From positions 1-13,970 of the forward strand of contig DAOVGZ010000019.1 in the NCBI GenBank assembly GCA_030672115.1: a stretch of 13,970 bases of DNA, given 5' to 3'. This document shows positions 1 to 6,762 of the stretch, piece after piece. This stretch comes from a bacterium (GTDB taxonomy: Bacteria > Babelota > Babeliae > Babelales > Vermiphilaceae). Each line of letters starts with the position of its first letter. Within the stretch, counting starts at the first letter, position 1. The notes below the pieces were generated by a model. The model was not told the origin of the DNA. It was given only the letters and a program-made list of their open reading frames with translations, and did no database searches. The position numbers were made by a program, and so were the translations under genes.

Positions 1-1
1 A

Positions 2-304
2 ATAGAAAAACTAAACAAAAGAAAAAACACAAAACAAGAATCTAAAGAAGACTCGATTGAAGAAATGACGCCAGTCCCACTAAAAGAACAAATAATAAAA
101 GAATATGACGAAAGCCATCAATTTAACAAACCAACAGAAACAGAAACCGAAAATGACGCTCAAGAAAGAGTTGATAACCTTTTTAATTTAAAAAATAAAA
201 ACGAAAAAGAAAAATTTGAAAATATTTTAGAAAAAATTAAAGAAAATTTGAAAGAAAAAAAAGACACCAACCCTTCAAAAAAATATTTAAAAATAAATTT
301 CTGA
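2..304 (+). CDS. 3' end of a charged, low-complexity protein (partial)
   Basis: The frame is open from the left edge of the window to a TGA stop, giving about 100 visible residues with the true start lying upstream. An internal ATG at 65 is not preceded by a convincing ribosome-binding site, so I treat this as a partial gene and not as a short complete one. The peptide is rich in Lys, Glu, Asn and Gln and has no hydrophobic segment. Its last 60 residues look helical and coiled-coil-like, with repeated K/E/N blocks. It is convergent with uvrB, with a 27-bp gap. I do not recognise a family; the composition resembles the other lysine-rich unknowns in this window. Confidence 0.6.
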   Translation: MEKLNKRKNTKQESKEDSIEEMTPVPLKEQIIKEYDESHQFNKPTETETENDAQERVDNLFNLKNKNEKEKFENILEKIKENLKEKKDTNPSKKYLKINF

Positions 305-331
305 AAAAAATAATAATTTTTCTACTGCTAA

Positions 332-2299
332 CTAACGTTGCAATTTTTTCCATTGCTCACGAAGTTTAATTGCTTTTTCAAAATCGAATTCTTTGGCTGC
401 TTTTTGCATAGCAGATTCAAGCTCAATACGTTGACTTTGTAAATCTTGAGCCGACTGAGCAGCCTCTTGCTGTTTCTTACGTTTTTTACCGTAAACAGAA
501 GCATCCGCAATTGCACCTTGTAACTTTGTGATGCTTTTTGTCACATCACGCTTTACACTTTTCGGACTAATTCCATGTTTTTTATTATATTCTTGTTGAA
601 TAGTTCTTCGACGATCAGTTTCATCAATTGCTTTGCGCATCGACTTTGTTATTTTATCGCCGTACATCAACACTTTTGATTCTGTATTTCTTGCCGCACG
701 ACCAATTAACTGAATAAGCGAACGCTTGTCTCTCAAAAAACTTTCTATATCAGCGTCCATAATTGCCATTAAAGCGACTTCAGGAAGATCCAGCCCTTCT
801 CTTAGCAAGTTAACACCAACTAAACAGTCAAACACACCCATTCGTAGTTTTTGTAAAAGCTCGGTTCGTTTTGGTGTTTTTAAGTCACTATGCAAATAAC
901 ACACTTTAATATGCTGTTCTTGCAAATACCGTGCTAAGTCTTCGGCTAACTTTTTAGTCAGCACAGTTACAAGAGTTCTAAATCCTTTTTCTGTCGTTTC
1001 TTTTATGTTTTTAATAAGATGATCAATTTGACCAACACGAGAAACTACTTCAATTGGAGGATCAATCAAACCAGTTGGACGAATAATTTGCTCAACAACT
1101 TCTGACGATGTTCTTAATTCATAATCACCTGGAGTTGCAGAAACAAACACAATATTTTTAAAATGTTTTTTTTCTATTTCTTCAAATTTCAACGGACGAT
1201 TATCAAAAGCAGAAGGAAGTCTAAAACCAAATTCAATTAATGATTTTTTACGCGCCCTATCACCTGCATACATACCATGCAATTGTGGTATTGCAATATG
1301 TGATTCATCAACGATAAACAAAAAATCATCTTCAAAAAAATCAAATAAACAATATGGCGCCTGACCCGATGCACGATCATCAAAATGAGAAGAATAATTT
1401 TCAATACCTGAACAGTAACCAACTTCATTGAGCATCTCTAAATCATGCGCTACTCGTTGCTGTATTCGTTCTTTATACAAAGGATTTTTAACAGTTGGAG
1501 CATACTGCTGTAATTCTGCTTTAATACTAGCAAGAGCTGCCTTTTTTTTACGTTCTGTTGTTACAAAATGTTTTGCCGGAAAAATTAACGCATCATCAAG
1601 CGTTTTTAGTACCGTATTATTCTGTTTGCTTACCCACTGTAATCCTTCAACCTCATTACCAAAAAGCTCAATCCGTAATTTATCTTTGCGATACGGCAAA
1701 TTAACTTCAATAGTGTTACCAAGAACCTGAAACGTTCCAGGAGCACGGTCAACTTCATTCCGTTTATATTGAATAAAAATAAGTTTTTGAATAAGTTTCT
1801 TACGACCTATGATTTGCCCAACTTTGAGCGAAAACGCTAAATTTTTATAATCAGAAGGATTTCCAAGTGAATAAATACAAGAAACAGAAGCGATAACAAT
1901 TGTATCTTTTCTGTTGATCAACGAAGCTGTTGCTTCAACACGCAAACGTTCAATTTCACTATTTACTTTGGTTTCTTTAGGAATATAAATATCTTGAGCA
2001 GGCAAATACGATTCTGGTTGATAATAATCGTAATAACTCACAAAATAACAAACTTTATTTTCAGGAAAGAATAACGAAAATTCTTCATATAACTGAGCAG
2101 CTAATGTTTTATTTGGTGAAAGTACCAACACAGGTTTATTTTGATTGGCAATCACATTCGCCATTGTAAACGTTTTACCCGAACCGGTCACACCAAGCAA
2201 GGTTGACTTGCCAGGACGACTTTCAGATAACTTTTTTATAGCTTGTGGTTGATCCCCTGATGGCAAGAATGGACGGTGAAGTTTAAATAATTTTTCCAT
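332..2299 (-). CDS. uvrB: UvrABC excinuclease subunit B
   Basis: UvrB is the damage-verifying helicase-like subunit of nucleotide excision repair. It is loaded by UvrA, opens the DNA at a lesion and recruits UvrC for incision. The 655-residue length is normal for the family. Visible in order: the N-terminal signature up to GDQPQA, Walker A GVTGSGKT (36-43), the beta-hairpin that inserts between the strands, with YYDYYQPESYLP (89-100), the DESH Walker B box (331-334), SAT motif (387-389), RPTGLIDP (407-414), LREGLDLPEV (499-508), motif VI QLIGRAARN (530-538) and a C-terminal UVR domain (about 624-655) that contacts UvrC. All catalytic motifs are intact, so the gene looks functional. It starts 21 bp after the glycosyltransferase stop and is probably co-transcribed with it. 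Its own ribosome-binding site is weak. Neither uvrA nor uvrC lies in this window. Confidence 0.98.
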   Translation of the reverse strand: MEKLFKLHRPFLPSGDQPQAIKKLSESRPGKSTLLGVTGSGKTFTMANVIANQNKPVLVLSPNKTLAAQLYEEFSLFFPENKVCYFVSYYDYYQPESYLPAQDIYIPKETKVNSEIERLRVEATASLINRKDTIVIASVSCIYSLGNPSDYKNLAFSLKVGQIIGRKKLIQKLIFIQYKRNEVDRAPGTFQVLGNTIEVNLPYRKDKLRIELFGNEVEGLQWVSKQNNTVLKTLDDALIFPAKHFVTTERKKKAALASIKAELQQYAPTVKNPLYKERIQQRVAHDLEMLNEVGYCSGIENYSSHFDDRASGQAPYCLFDFFEDDFLFIVDESHIAIPQLHGMYAGDRARKKSLIEFGFRLPSAFDNRPLKFEEIEKKHFKNIVFVSATPGDYELRTSSEVVEQIIRPTGLIDPPIEVVSRVGQIDHLIKNIKETTEKGFRTLVTVLTKKLAEDLARYLQEQHIKVCYLHSDLKTPKRTELLQKLRMGVFDCLVGVNLLREGLDLPEVALMAIMDADIESFLRDKRSLIQLIGRAARNTESKVLMYGDKITKSMRKAIDETDRRRTIQQEYNKKHGISPKSVKRDVTKSITKLQGAIADASVYGKKRKKQQEAAQSAQDLQSQRIELESAMQKAAKEFDFEKAIKLREQWKKLQR

Positions 2300-2320
2300 A
2301 TAATTATTTTACCAAAAGCT

Positions 2321-3481
2321 TTACCTTTGGGCAAAAGAAGAAATAAGCTTATAGTATAATTGCTCCAGTTTATCGGTCACAACATCAGGAGCATACTGTG
2401 CAGCTGTTTTATATGCTCCATCTTGCAATTGTTTGAGTAGATCTTTGTTTAGATAAATTTCTTGAATTTTTTTAACCATCTGCGCATCAGAATCAACAAT
2501 AAACCCATTTTTTCCATTTTTAACAATATCACGCTGGCCAGGACCATCTATAGCCACTACTGGCGTACCAGCTGCCATAGATTCAGCAAGTACCAACCCT
2601 TGTGTATCACTCGTTGAAGGAAATAAAAAAAGATCTGCACAACGATACTGCTCAAGCAATTCTTGGCGTAAAGGTTTTATAACAAACGTAACCTGACCAG
2701 AATCAAGCTTTAGTTTTTTGTATGCATAATCACGAATTACTTCTTCTTGTGGACCATAACCAACAATCGTCAAAGAATATTTCTGGTTATTAAGTTTTGA
2801 AAATACATCAAGGACAAGCTCAACATTTTTTTCTTTAACCAGTCGACTAACAAGCAATAACTTCATCTTTTTATCATAAGGACAAGAAGAATCAACCTGA
2901 TTTTTGAAAAATTGATTCCGTAAAGGACTAGGCAAAACATTCATAGATGTCGCAACTTTTTGAGCACGAACATAATTATGAATCATACGGCTTGGTGCAA
3001 TAATATGATCAACTTTATTACAAAATTGAATAACTTTTTTGGTAATAATTTTTTTAACTAACGGCTGATAAAATGGAATATAATGAGAATATCGTTCATA
3101 CATCGAGTGATACGTAAAAACAATAGGAACTGAAAGTGTACGAGCCGCGCTGTAAGCTGATTCACATAATAAAAAAGGATGTTGTGCATGTACAACATCC
3201 GGCTTAAATTCACGCAGTATGCGCAAAACGGCACGGTCAGGAAGCCAAGGAACTGCAATATGATTTTTATTGTACATACAACGAAATAAACTTGGTACAC
3301 GAACAACATAAGGTGGATCTTCGTGCTTATCTCCCAAAAAGTCGAGTGTAATAATAAGTACCGTATTACCACGAGCCATTAACTGTGTTGCAAAAGCATT
3401 AATAGAACTGACAACACCACCAGAATATGGTGTATAATTATTTGTTACAAAAGCAATACGGAGCTTTTTATGATTATTCAC
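2321..3481 (-). CDS. Family 4 (GT-B) glycosyltransferase
   Basis: This is a cytoplasmic or membrane-associated nucleotide-sugar-dependent retaining glycosyltransferase of 386 residues, a typical GT4 length. The N-terminal Rossmann half opens with the glycine-rich acceptor loop TPYSGGVVSSINAF (17-30). The C-terminal half carries SRLVKEKN (212-219), whose R213 and K218 are expected to hold the donor phosphates, and the EX7E-type motif as DTQGLVLAE (292-300), with Asp replacing the first Glu, followed by the AAGTPVVA loop. The start is GTG, because no ATG precedes the first core strand and an upstream in-frame ATG is absent. The pattern resembles PimB-like lipid-sugar transferases, but donor and acceptor cannot be deduced. 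It lies upstream of uvrB in a probable operon, an apparently unrelated pairing. A dyad-containing promoter candidate lies just upstream. Confidence 0.93.
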   Translation of the reverse strand: MNNHKKLRIAFVTNNYTPYSGGVVSSINAFATQLMARGNTVLIITLDFLGDKHEDPPYVVRVPSLFRCMYNKNHIAVPWLPDRAVLRILREFKPDVVHAQHPFLLCESAYSAARTLSVPIVFTYHSMYERYSHYIPFYQPLVKKIITKKVIQFCNKVDHIIAPSRMIHNYVRAQKVATSMNVLPSPLRNQFFKNQVDSSCPYDKKMKLLLVSRLVKEKNVELVLDVFSKLNNQKYSLTIVGYGPQEEVIRDYAYKKLKLDSGQVTFVIKPLRQELLEQYRCADLFLFPSTSDTQGLVLAESMAAGTPVVAIDGPGQRDIVKNGKNGFIVDSDAQMVKKIQEIYLNKDLLKQLQDGAYKTAAQYAPDVVTDKLEQLYYKLISSFAQR

Positions 3482-3518
3482 AACGTGTGGCCTACCAGAT
3501 TTAAAATGAGCCTAATTA

Positions 3519-3548
3519 AATACATTGTTAGACAATGTAACGCGTCAA
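3519..3548 (-). promoter_or_regulatory. Candidate promoter with operator-like palindrome upstream of the glycosyltransferase
   Basis: Read on the minus strand, TTGACG (3548-3543) is followed after 18 bp by TGTATT (3524-3519), a plausible sigma70-type pair. The spacer and part of the -10 box hold a perfect 8-bp inverted repeat with a TAG/CTA centre (3521-3539; arms TACATTGT and ACAATGTA). This could be a repressor operator. The stem could alternatively act as a weak terminator after the gene at 3567-3944, but there is no T-tract. This is inference from sequence only. Confidence 0.3.
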
Positions 3549-3566
3549 TAAAATTATCGCAAAAAT

Positions 3567-3944
3567 TTATTCTTTTGTATCTTCTTCTTTCATAACAAAA
3601 TACAAACGACATTTTCGCTCAGGCTCAACACCTAAAAAACTGGACCGTTTTAATTTCCACTTTTTTTTCACTTTTTTCATTTTAGGCGAAGAATAGGTAC
3701 CAATATAAAAAACTTTTTTATTCTCAACATTATGAGACTCATACAACTTTTCTTCTTTAGCCTGATACCAGTTAGGCTCACTCCAATCATCAGTACAAAT
3801 CATCTTCATCGTAAAATTCCCAGCTTCAGATGGTGCAGTACCCTTTTTACTTGGTGACTCAAACTTATACATTGTTGTTACGCCCCATACACCGCCAAAA
3901 AACCCTGCTGATAGTGCTAAAAAGCCAAATATAAACTTTTTCAT
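3567..3944 (-). CDS. Small membrane-anchored or secreted protein, unknown function
   Basis: This 125-residue protein begins with a short basic stretch (MKK) and a hydrophobic, glycine-rich segment (about 4-24) without a clear cleavage motif, so it may be an uncleaved signal anchor with the rest of the protein outside the membrane. The mature part has two cysteines, C50 and C112, that could form a disulfide, several aromatic residues, and a strongly basic run around 88-100 (PKMKKVKKKWKLKR). It ends in an acidic tail. The start is well supported by a strong AGGGGAG ribosome-binding site about 8 bases before the ATG. I do not recognise a family. It precedes the glycosyltransferase by 85 bp on the same strand and could belong to the same transcript, although a separate promoter candidate lies in the gap. 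Confidence 0.8.
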   Translation of the reverse strand: MKKFIFGFLALSAGFFGGVWGVTTMYKFESPSKKGTAPSEAGNFTMKMICTDDWSEPNWYQAKEEKLYESHNVENKKVFYIGTYSSPKMKKVKKKWKLKRSSFLGVEPERKCRLYFVMKEEDTKE

Positions 3945-3986
3945 CCCTAAATCTCCCCTTTTTGCCTAAAAACCCTTCTTTTATAG

Positions 3987-4026
3987 AAAAATAGTACCTT
4001 TTTCATCCCTCAAAAAGCAACCCTAT
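3987..4026 (-). promoter_or_regulatory. Candidate promoter for the 3567-3944 gene
   Basis: On the minus strand a TTGCTT hexamer at about 4015-4020 stands 18 bp before TACTAT at about 3991-3996, facing the small membrane-protein gene, with a leader of roughly 40 bases. The match is only partial, and an alternative TATAAA lies slightly further downstream. This is weak support, offered because it is the only gap from which this gene could be transcribed. Confidence 0.25.
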
Positions 4027-4032
4027 TGCCCA

Positions 4033-4068
4033 AAAAGGCCTGCCTGAAGGCGTTTTGTTAGGCCTTTT
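4033..4068. repeat. Dyad symmetry with a nested hairpin in the divergent gap
   Basis: AAAAGGCCT (4033-4041) is the exact reverse complement of AGGCCTTTT (4060-4068). The 18-nt loop itself holds a small GCC-TGAA-GGC hairpin (4042-4051). It lies between two divergently transcribed genes (3944 and 4142), so it cannot be a terminator for either. It could be an operator or a structured leader, or the remains of a terminator from a lost gene. Confidence 0.45.
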
Positions 4069-4141
4069 GTACACTGAATCCATACATGCTAATCTGATAA
4101 TAGATAAATGGAGATCTAAAAATAAAATAATGGAGGTTACT

Positions 4142-4558
4142 ATGTTTAAAAAACTTATCACTCTTTCACTTATCACTGCTCTTTTTGCCGGTCAATCATT
4201 CACAGTAGAAGCTGGAAAAAAAGAAATTAGAGACGATCGAAAACTTAAACTAGAACAACAACGAATTAAAAAACAAAATAACCGCAAACAACAAAGAAAT
4301 AAACGAAAACAAGAAACACTACTAAAAAAACAACAACGTGAAAACGATCCAGAACGAATAAAACGTAATCAAGGAAGAAGAAAAAGATTTCTTAAGCGCG
4401 TTTTGATTTATGGTACTGCTTATGCAGCAACTGCAACTACTGCAATTGTACTTCTTAAAAAGAAAATTCTTCCTACAAAACTTCGATACGCTTTTGCAGC
4501 TATTGGATTTGGATGGATAACTGTACCAACAATAAAAAAAATATTCTCAAAAGAATAA
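4142..4558 (+). CDS. Exported lysine-rich protein with C-terminal hydrophobic hairpin (paralogue A)
   Basis: I start this at the ATG at 4142 because TGGAGG sits 6-11 bases upstream and the resulting N-terminus is a textbook signal peptide (MFKKLITLSLITALFAG, predicted cleavage after VEA at 22-24). The in-frame ATG at 4055 would bury that signal. The mature protein has a very basic Lys/Arg/Gln helix (25-86), likely coiled coil or nucleic-acid-binding-like. Two hydrophobic segments follow (about 87-105 and 114-130), separated by KKKILPTKLR, and then a short basic tail. The hydrophobic hairpin pattern (YG..Y.ATA..A, KK, R..A, W, IK) reappears in the gene at 4792, so the two are likely paralogues. 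No known family is recognised. A strong terminator follows at 4586-4620. Confidence 0.85.
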   Translation: MFKKLITLSLITALFAGQSFTVEAGKKEIRDDRKLKLEQQRIKKQNNRKQQRNKRKQETLLKKQQRENDPERIKRNQGRRKRFLKRVLIYGTAYAATATTAIVLLKKKILPTKLRYAFAAIGFGWITVPTIKKIFSKE

Positions 4559-4585
4559 TTAACTAAAAATTATCTTCATGTTATC

Positions 4586-4620
4586 GGGGTGTTGTGAAGA
4601 AGGTCACAACGCCCCTTTTT
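4586..4620 (+). terminator. Rho-independent terminator of the 4142 gene
   Basis: A 12-bp stem GGGGTGTTGTGA / TCACAACGCCCC (4586-4597 with 4604-4615, one T-G wobble), a 6-nt loop and a following T5 run end the upstream transcript. The 3' arm and the T-rich tail are homologous to the terminator arm beside the transaldolase at 5779-5801, which is part of the duplication evidence. Confidence 0.9.
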
Positions 4621-4632
4621 CTTTATCTAAAT

Positions 4633-4682
4633 TTACGAAAATGTTTTACGACCTACTTTTTTCCAATCTTCCAAAAAAATCT
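4633..4682 (-). pseudogene. Relic of the 3' end of a transaldolase gene
   Basis: Bases 4625-4682 match 5794-5851 (the last codons, stop and 3' flank of the intact transaldolase gene) at 52 of 58 positions by my hand alignment. The similarity extends left into the terminator arm with a 2-nt indel. Read on the minus strand the relic ends in FLEDWKKVGRKTFS followed by a stop, against FLDDWKKVGRKTFP in the intact gene. Upstream of 4683 the resemblance ends abruptly, so only about 15 codons survive and no start exists. It is best explained as a footprint of tandem duplication, and no functional protein can come from it. Confidence 0.85.
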
Positions 4683-4685
4683 ATA

Positions 4686-4732
4686 AAAGCAAATACACAC
4701 TATTTCAACCCAAACAACCATATATTTGCTTT
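4686..4732. repeat. Inverted repeat upstream of the 4792 gene
   Basis: AAAGCAAATA (4686-4695) is the exact reverse complement of TATTTGCTTT (4723-4732), with a 27-nt G-free loop on the plus strand. The right arm overlaps a second palindrome, GCTTTAAAGC (4729-4738), so two structures would compete. It lies upstream of the likely -10 box and so would act as DNA if at all. Confidence 0.35.
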
Positions 4733-4763
4733 AAAGCCTTGTTTTTCACCCCCCTCATCGTGA

Positions 4764-4785
4764 TATATTAAAAATAAAAAGGGGT
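4764..4785 (+). promoter_or_regulatory. -10 box and ribosome-binding site of the 4792 gene
   Basis: TATATT (4764-4769) is a plausible -10 element with a loosely matching T-rich -35 region before it. AAGGGG (4779-4784) is a good ribosome-binding site about 7 bases before the ATG. The stretch around TAAAAATAAAA followed by a GG-rich site and GTTA resembles the start region of the paralogous gene at 4142. Confidence 0.4.
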
Positions 4786-4791
4786 TAATAT

Positions 4792-5739
4792 ATGAATAAA
4801 AAAATAACTATCTTTGCTCTTGGAGCAACAATTCTTGTCGGTACTGCTTACATCAACGCGGATATCACTTCTTATTTAAAATATCCTTGGACAAGAATGA
4901 AAAACTACTTCAATGAAGCAAAAAAAACACAACAAATAATCAACAACAAACTTAAAAATTTGAAACCTCAAATAAAACGTGCCGCTTCGCTTACAAACTA
5001 TATCGAAAAAATAAAAGATAAAAAAATTGAGAATCTAAAAAACAAACATCTTGAAAAAATGATAGACATAAAAAATCCATTAATAAAAGAAGAACAGAAG
5101 CTTACACAATTAGAAAAACAACTTAAATCAATAAAAAATGCGCCCATAAGCACAAAAAGAGAAAAACGAAAAGCACTCAAAACACAAAAAACAAATCTCA
5201 CAACAGAAATCAAAAATGAAAAAAAAAGTATTAAAACATTAAATAAAAAAATTAAAGAACTTCTTAAAAAGTTAAATAAACAACTAAAAAATGACATAAA
5301 AAATATAAATAAAAAAAAGCGACAACTTACTGGCAGGAAAGAAAACATACTCATCGAATGGAACAGCTTTATTGATACTTACTACTCTGGGAAAAAAGAA
5401 AATTATATTATTGGAAAAAAAGAAAAAACCTTAACCCCAAGCGTCACCTATGGTGCGTTGTACACTGCAACCGCATTGCCAGCCTTATACTATTTTATAA
5501 AAAAAAGATCCACATTCAGGGCACTTGTAGCTCTACCTGCACTTGCATGGCCCTTAGTAACGGAGGGAATTAAAAGATTACCAACTAACTATGAAGACTG
5601 GGAAGAAAAACTTAGTGAGATAGAATCCTCTATAAAAGGTTTAAATAAAAAAATCAAAGAAGATAACGACGGAATAAATCTGCTAAAAAAATTAAGACTT
5701 CAAAAACAAAAGCGACTAGAAAAAAAGAACAAAAGATAA
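4792..5739 (+). CDS. Exported coiled-coil protein with hydrophobic hairpin domain (paralogue B)
   Basis: This 315-residue protein starts with a hydrophobic signal or anchor segment (MNKKITIFALGATILVGTAY, 1-20). A very lysine-rich coiled-coil region follows (about 40-185). A hydrophobic hairpin comes next, 218-263, with VTYGALYTATALPALYYF, then KKRSTFR, then a second hydrophobic strand ending in IKRL. A second coiled coil finishes the protein (268-315). The hairpin lines up with residues 88-134 of the protein at 4142, supporting common origin. Here the domain is internal, with an added C-terminal coil and a much longer N-terminal coil. No known family is recognised. An envelope-spanning or host-facing role is possible but is speculation. 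It is convergent with the transaldolase gene and shares its terminator. Confidence 0.88.
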   Translation: MNKKITIFALGATILVGTAYINADITSYLKYPWTRMKNYFNEAKKTQQIINNKLKNLKPQIKRAASLTNYIEKIKDKKIENLKNKHLEKMIDIKNPLIKEEQKLTQLEKQLKSIKNAPISTKREKRKALKTQKTNLTTEIKNEKKSIKTLNKKIKELLKKLNKQLKNDIKNINKKKRQLTGRKENILIEWNSFIDTYYSGKKENYIIGKKEKTLTPSVTYGALYTATALPALYYFIKKRSTFRALVALPALAWPLVTEGIKRLPTNYEDWEEKLSEIESSIKGLNKKIKEDNDGINLLKKLRLQKQKRLEKKNKR

Positions 5740-5741
5740 AT

Positions 5742-5802
5742 AATTTAGATAAAAAAGAGGGCGTTGCAAGTAACTTGCAACGCCCTCTTTTTTATCTAAA
5801 TT
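5742..5802. terminator. Bidirectional terminator, 29-bp perfect hairpin
   Basis: The arms 5742-5770 and 5774-5802 are exact reverse complements around a TAA loop, with a GC-rich core (GAGGGCGTTGCAAG) flanked by A6 and T6 runs. It therefore works in both directions for the convergent genes ending at 5739 and 5802. The right arm ends on the last base of the transaldolase stop codon. Confidence 0.95.
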
Positions 5803-6464
5803 TACGGAAATGTTTTACGTCCTACTTTCTTCCAATCATCCAAAAATTTCTTCATTCCATTATCTGTCAATGGATGAAGCATTGCTTTATGAAGTATAGC
5901 CGCTGGAACAGTTGCTATATCAGCACCTAATAAAATAGATTCTTGCAGATGTTGTACTCCACGAATAGAAGCTGCAATAATTTCAGTTTTTACAAATCCA
6001 TATTCATCAATCATTTGTCGTAAATCAGCAACCAACTGCATGCCATCTGACCCAATATCATCTAGCCTGCCAATAAATGGTGAAATATACTCAACACCCA
6101 ACTTGCACATTGCAAGTCCCTGTGCCAAAGAAAAAACAAGCGTAATATTGAGCCTTACTCCTTCTTTGACCAATTTTTTAATAACGGAAAAATAATCCGG
6201 ATGACACGGAATTTTAACAACAACATTTTTTGCTATTTTTGTAATTTTTTTCGCTTGAGCATACACTTTTTTTGGATCTTTTTCTGTTACCTCAACGCTC
6301 ACGTCACCGTTTTTTACAAGCTTACAAATTTCTTTAATTGTTTTTTTAGGATCACCTTTTTCTTTACTTATCAATGTTGGGTTGGTCGTTACACCATCTA
6401 TTAACCCTGTATCTACCCAACTTTTAATATCTTTTATATTCGCTGTATCTAAAAAAAACTTCAT
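5802..6464 (-). CDS. tal: Transaldolase (TalC/FSA-like small subfamily)
   Basis: A 220-residue TIM-barrel class I aldolase of the short transaldolase subfamily, acting in the non-oxidative pentose phosphate pathway to move a dihydroxyacetone unit between sugar phosphates. Visible motifs: LDTANI (5-10), GVTTNPTLI (24-32), the Schiff-base lysine K84 in VVVKIP, SPFIGRLDDIG (128-138) and AASIRG. By comparison with E. coli fructose-6-phosphate aldolase, the Gln and Tyr that mark that enzyme are Glu (E58) and Phe (F130) here. This favours true transaldolase activity. The start is supported by AAAAGGA six bases before the ATG. It converges on the exported gene at 4792. A decayed copy of its last codons lies at 4633-4682. 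Confidence 0.95.
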   Translation of the reverse strand: MKFFLDTANIKDIKSWVDTGLIDGVTTNPTLISKEKGDPKKTIKEICKLVKNGDVSVEVTEKDPKKVYAQAKKITKIAKNVVVKIPCHPDYFSVIKKLVKEGVRLNITLVFSLAQGLAMCKLGVEYISPFIGRLDDIGSDGMQLVADLRQMIDEYGFVKTEIIAASIRGVQHLQESILLGADIATVPAAILHKAMLHPLTDNGMKKFLDDWKKVGRKTFP

Positions 6465-6762
6465 AAAAATCCTTTTAACTTTTTAACAATTCATCAAGCA
6501 TTTTTCATATGTACAAATATACAACCTACAATTTTATAGCAATACTCAACTAATTGTTCTTAAACGCTTCTTCCATCACAGAGAAATAAAAATCATATTA
6601 AAAAAAAAGAGTACTCAATTGAAACTTAAAAAAGCAAGCCGCACAAAGATAAAAAATTCAAAAAGTATTTTTTGCTCTAAAATTGTTGCTTATAACAGCT
6701 GTACCTGATACAATCAGACATATTAAAAATATTTCTATTATCAATTAAAAGAAAGGTTATCT
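6465..6762. other. Divergent AT-rich intergenic region
   Basis: This gap of about 300 bases separates the transaldolase from the divergent small gene at 6763. I see no ORF with a ribosome-binding site in it. It must hold the promoters of both flanking genes. The rightward one is identifiable (see 6686-6714); no convincing leftward pair stands out. Confidence 0.6.
6686..6714 (+). promoter_or_regulatory. Sigma70-type promoter for the 6763 gene
   Basis: TTGCTT (6686-6691), a 17-bp spacer and TACAAT (6709-6714) give one of the best promoter pairs in the window. Transcription would begin about 40 bases before the TTG start at 6763, just upstream of an AGAAAGG ribosome-binding site. Confidence 0.5.

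Noticed and set aside
304..331. A weak A/T hairpin between the first gene and uvrB as a terminator.
   Set aside because: It contains only A-T pairs in a stem of about six, too weak to claim.
1428..1730. A 100-codon ORF on the plus strand.
   Set aside because: It is antisense to the conserved uvrB core, without a ribosome-binding site or recognisable product.
4055..4141. The upstream ATG at 4055 as start of the exported protein.
   Set aside because: It would add 29 residues before a perfect signal peptide, lacks a ribosome-binding site and lies inside the dyad. The ATG at 4142 has TGGAGG.
4578..4763. A 61-codon plus-strand ORF starting just after the 4142 gene.
   Set aside because: It runs through the terminator hairpin and the transaldolase relic, has no ribosome-binding site, and its frame is antisense to the relic. 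It is a by-product of that sequence.
4998..5354. A 118-codon minus-strand hydrophobic ORF.
   Set aside because: Its Phe/Ser/Leu richness is the antisense image of the Lys/Glu/Asn coiled coil of the real gene, with no ribosome-binding site seen.
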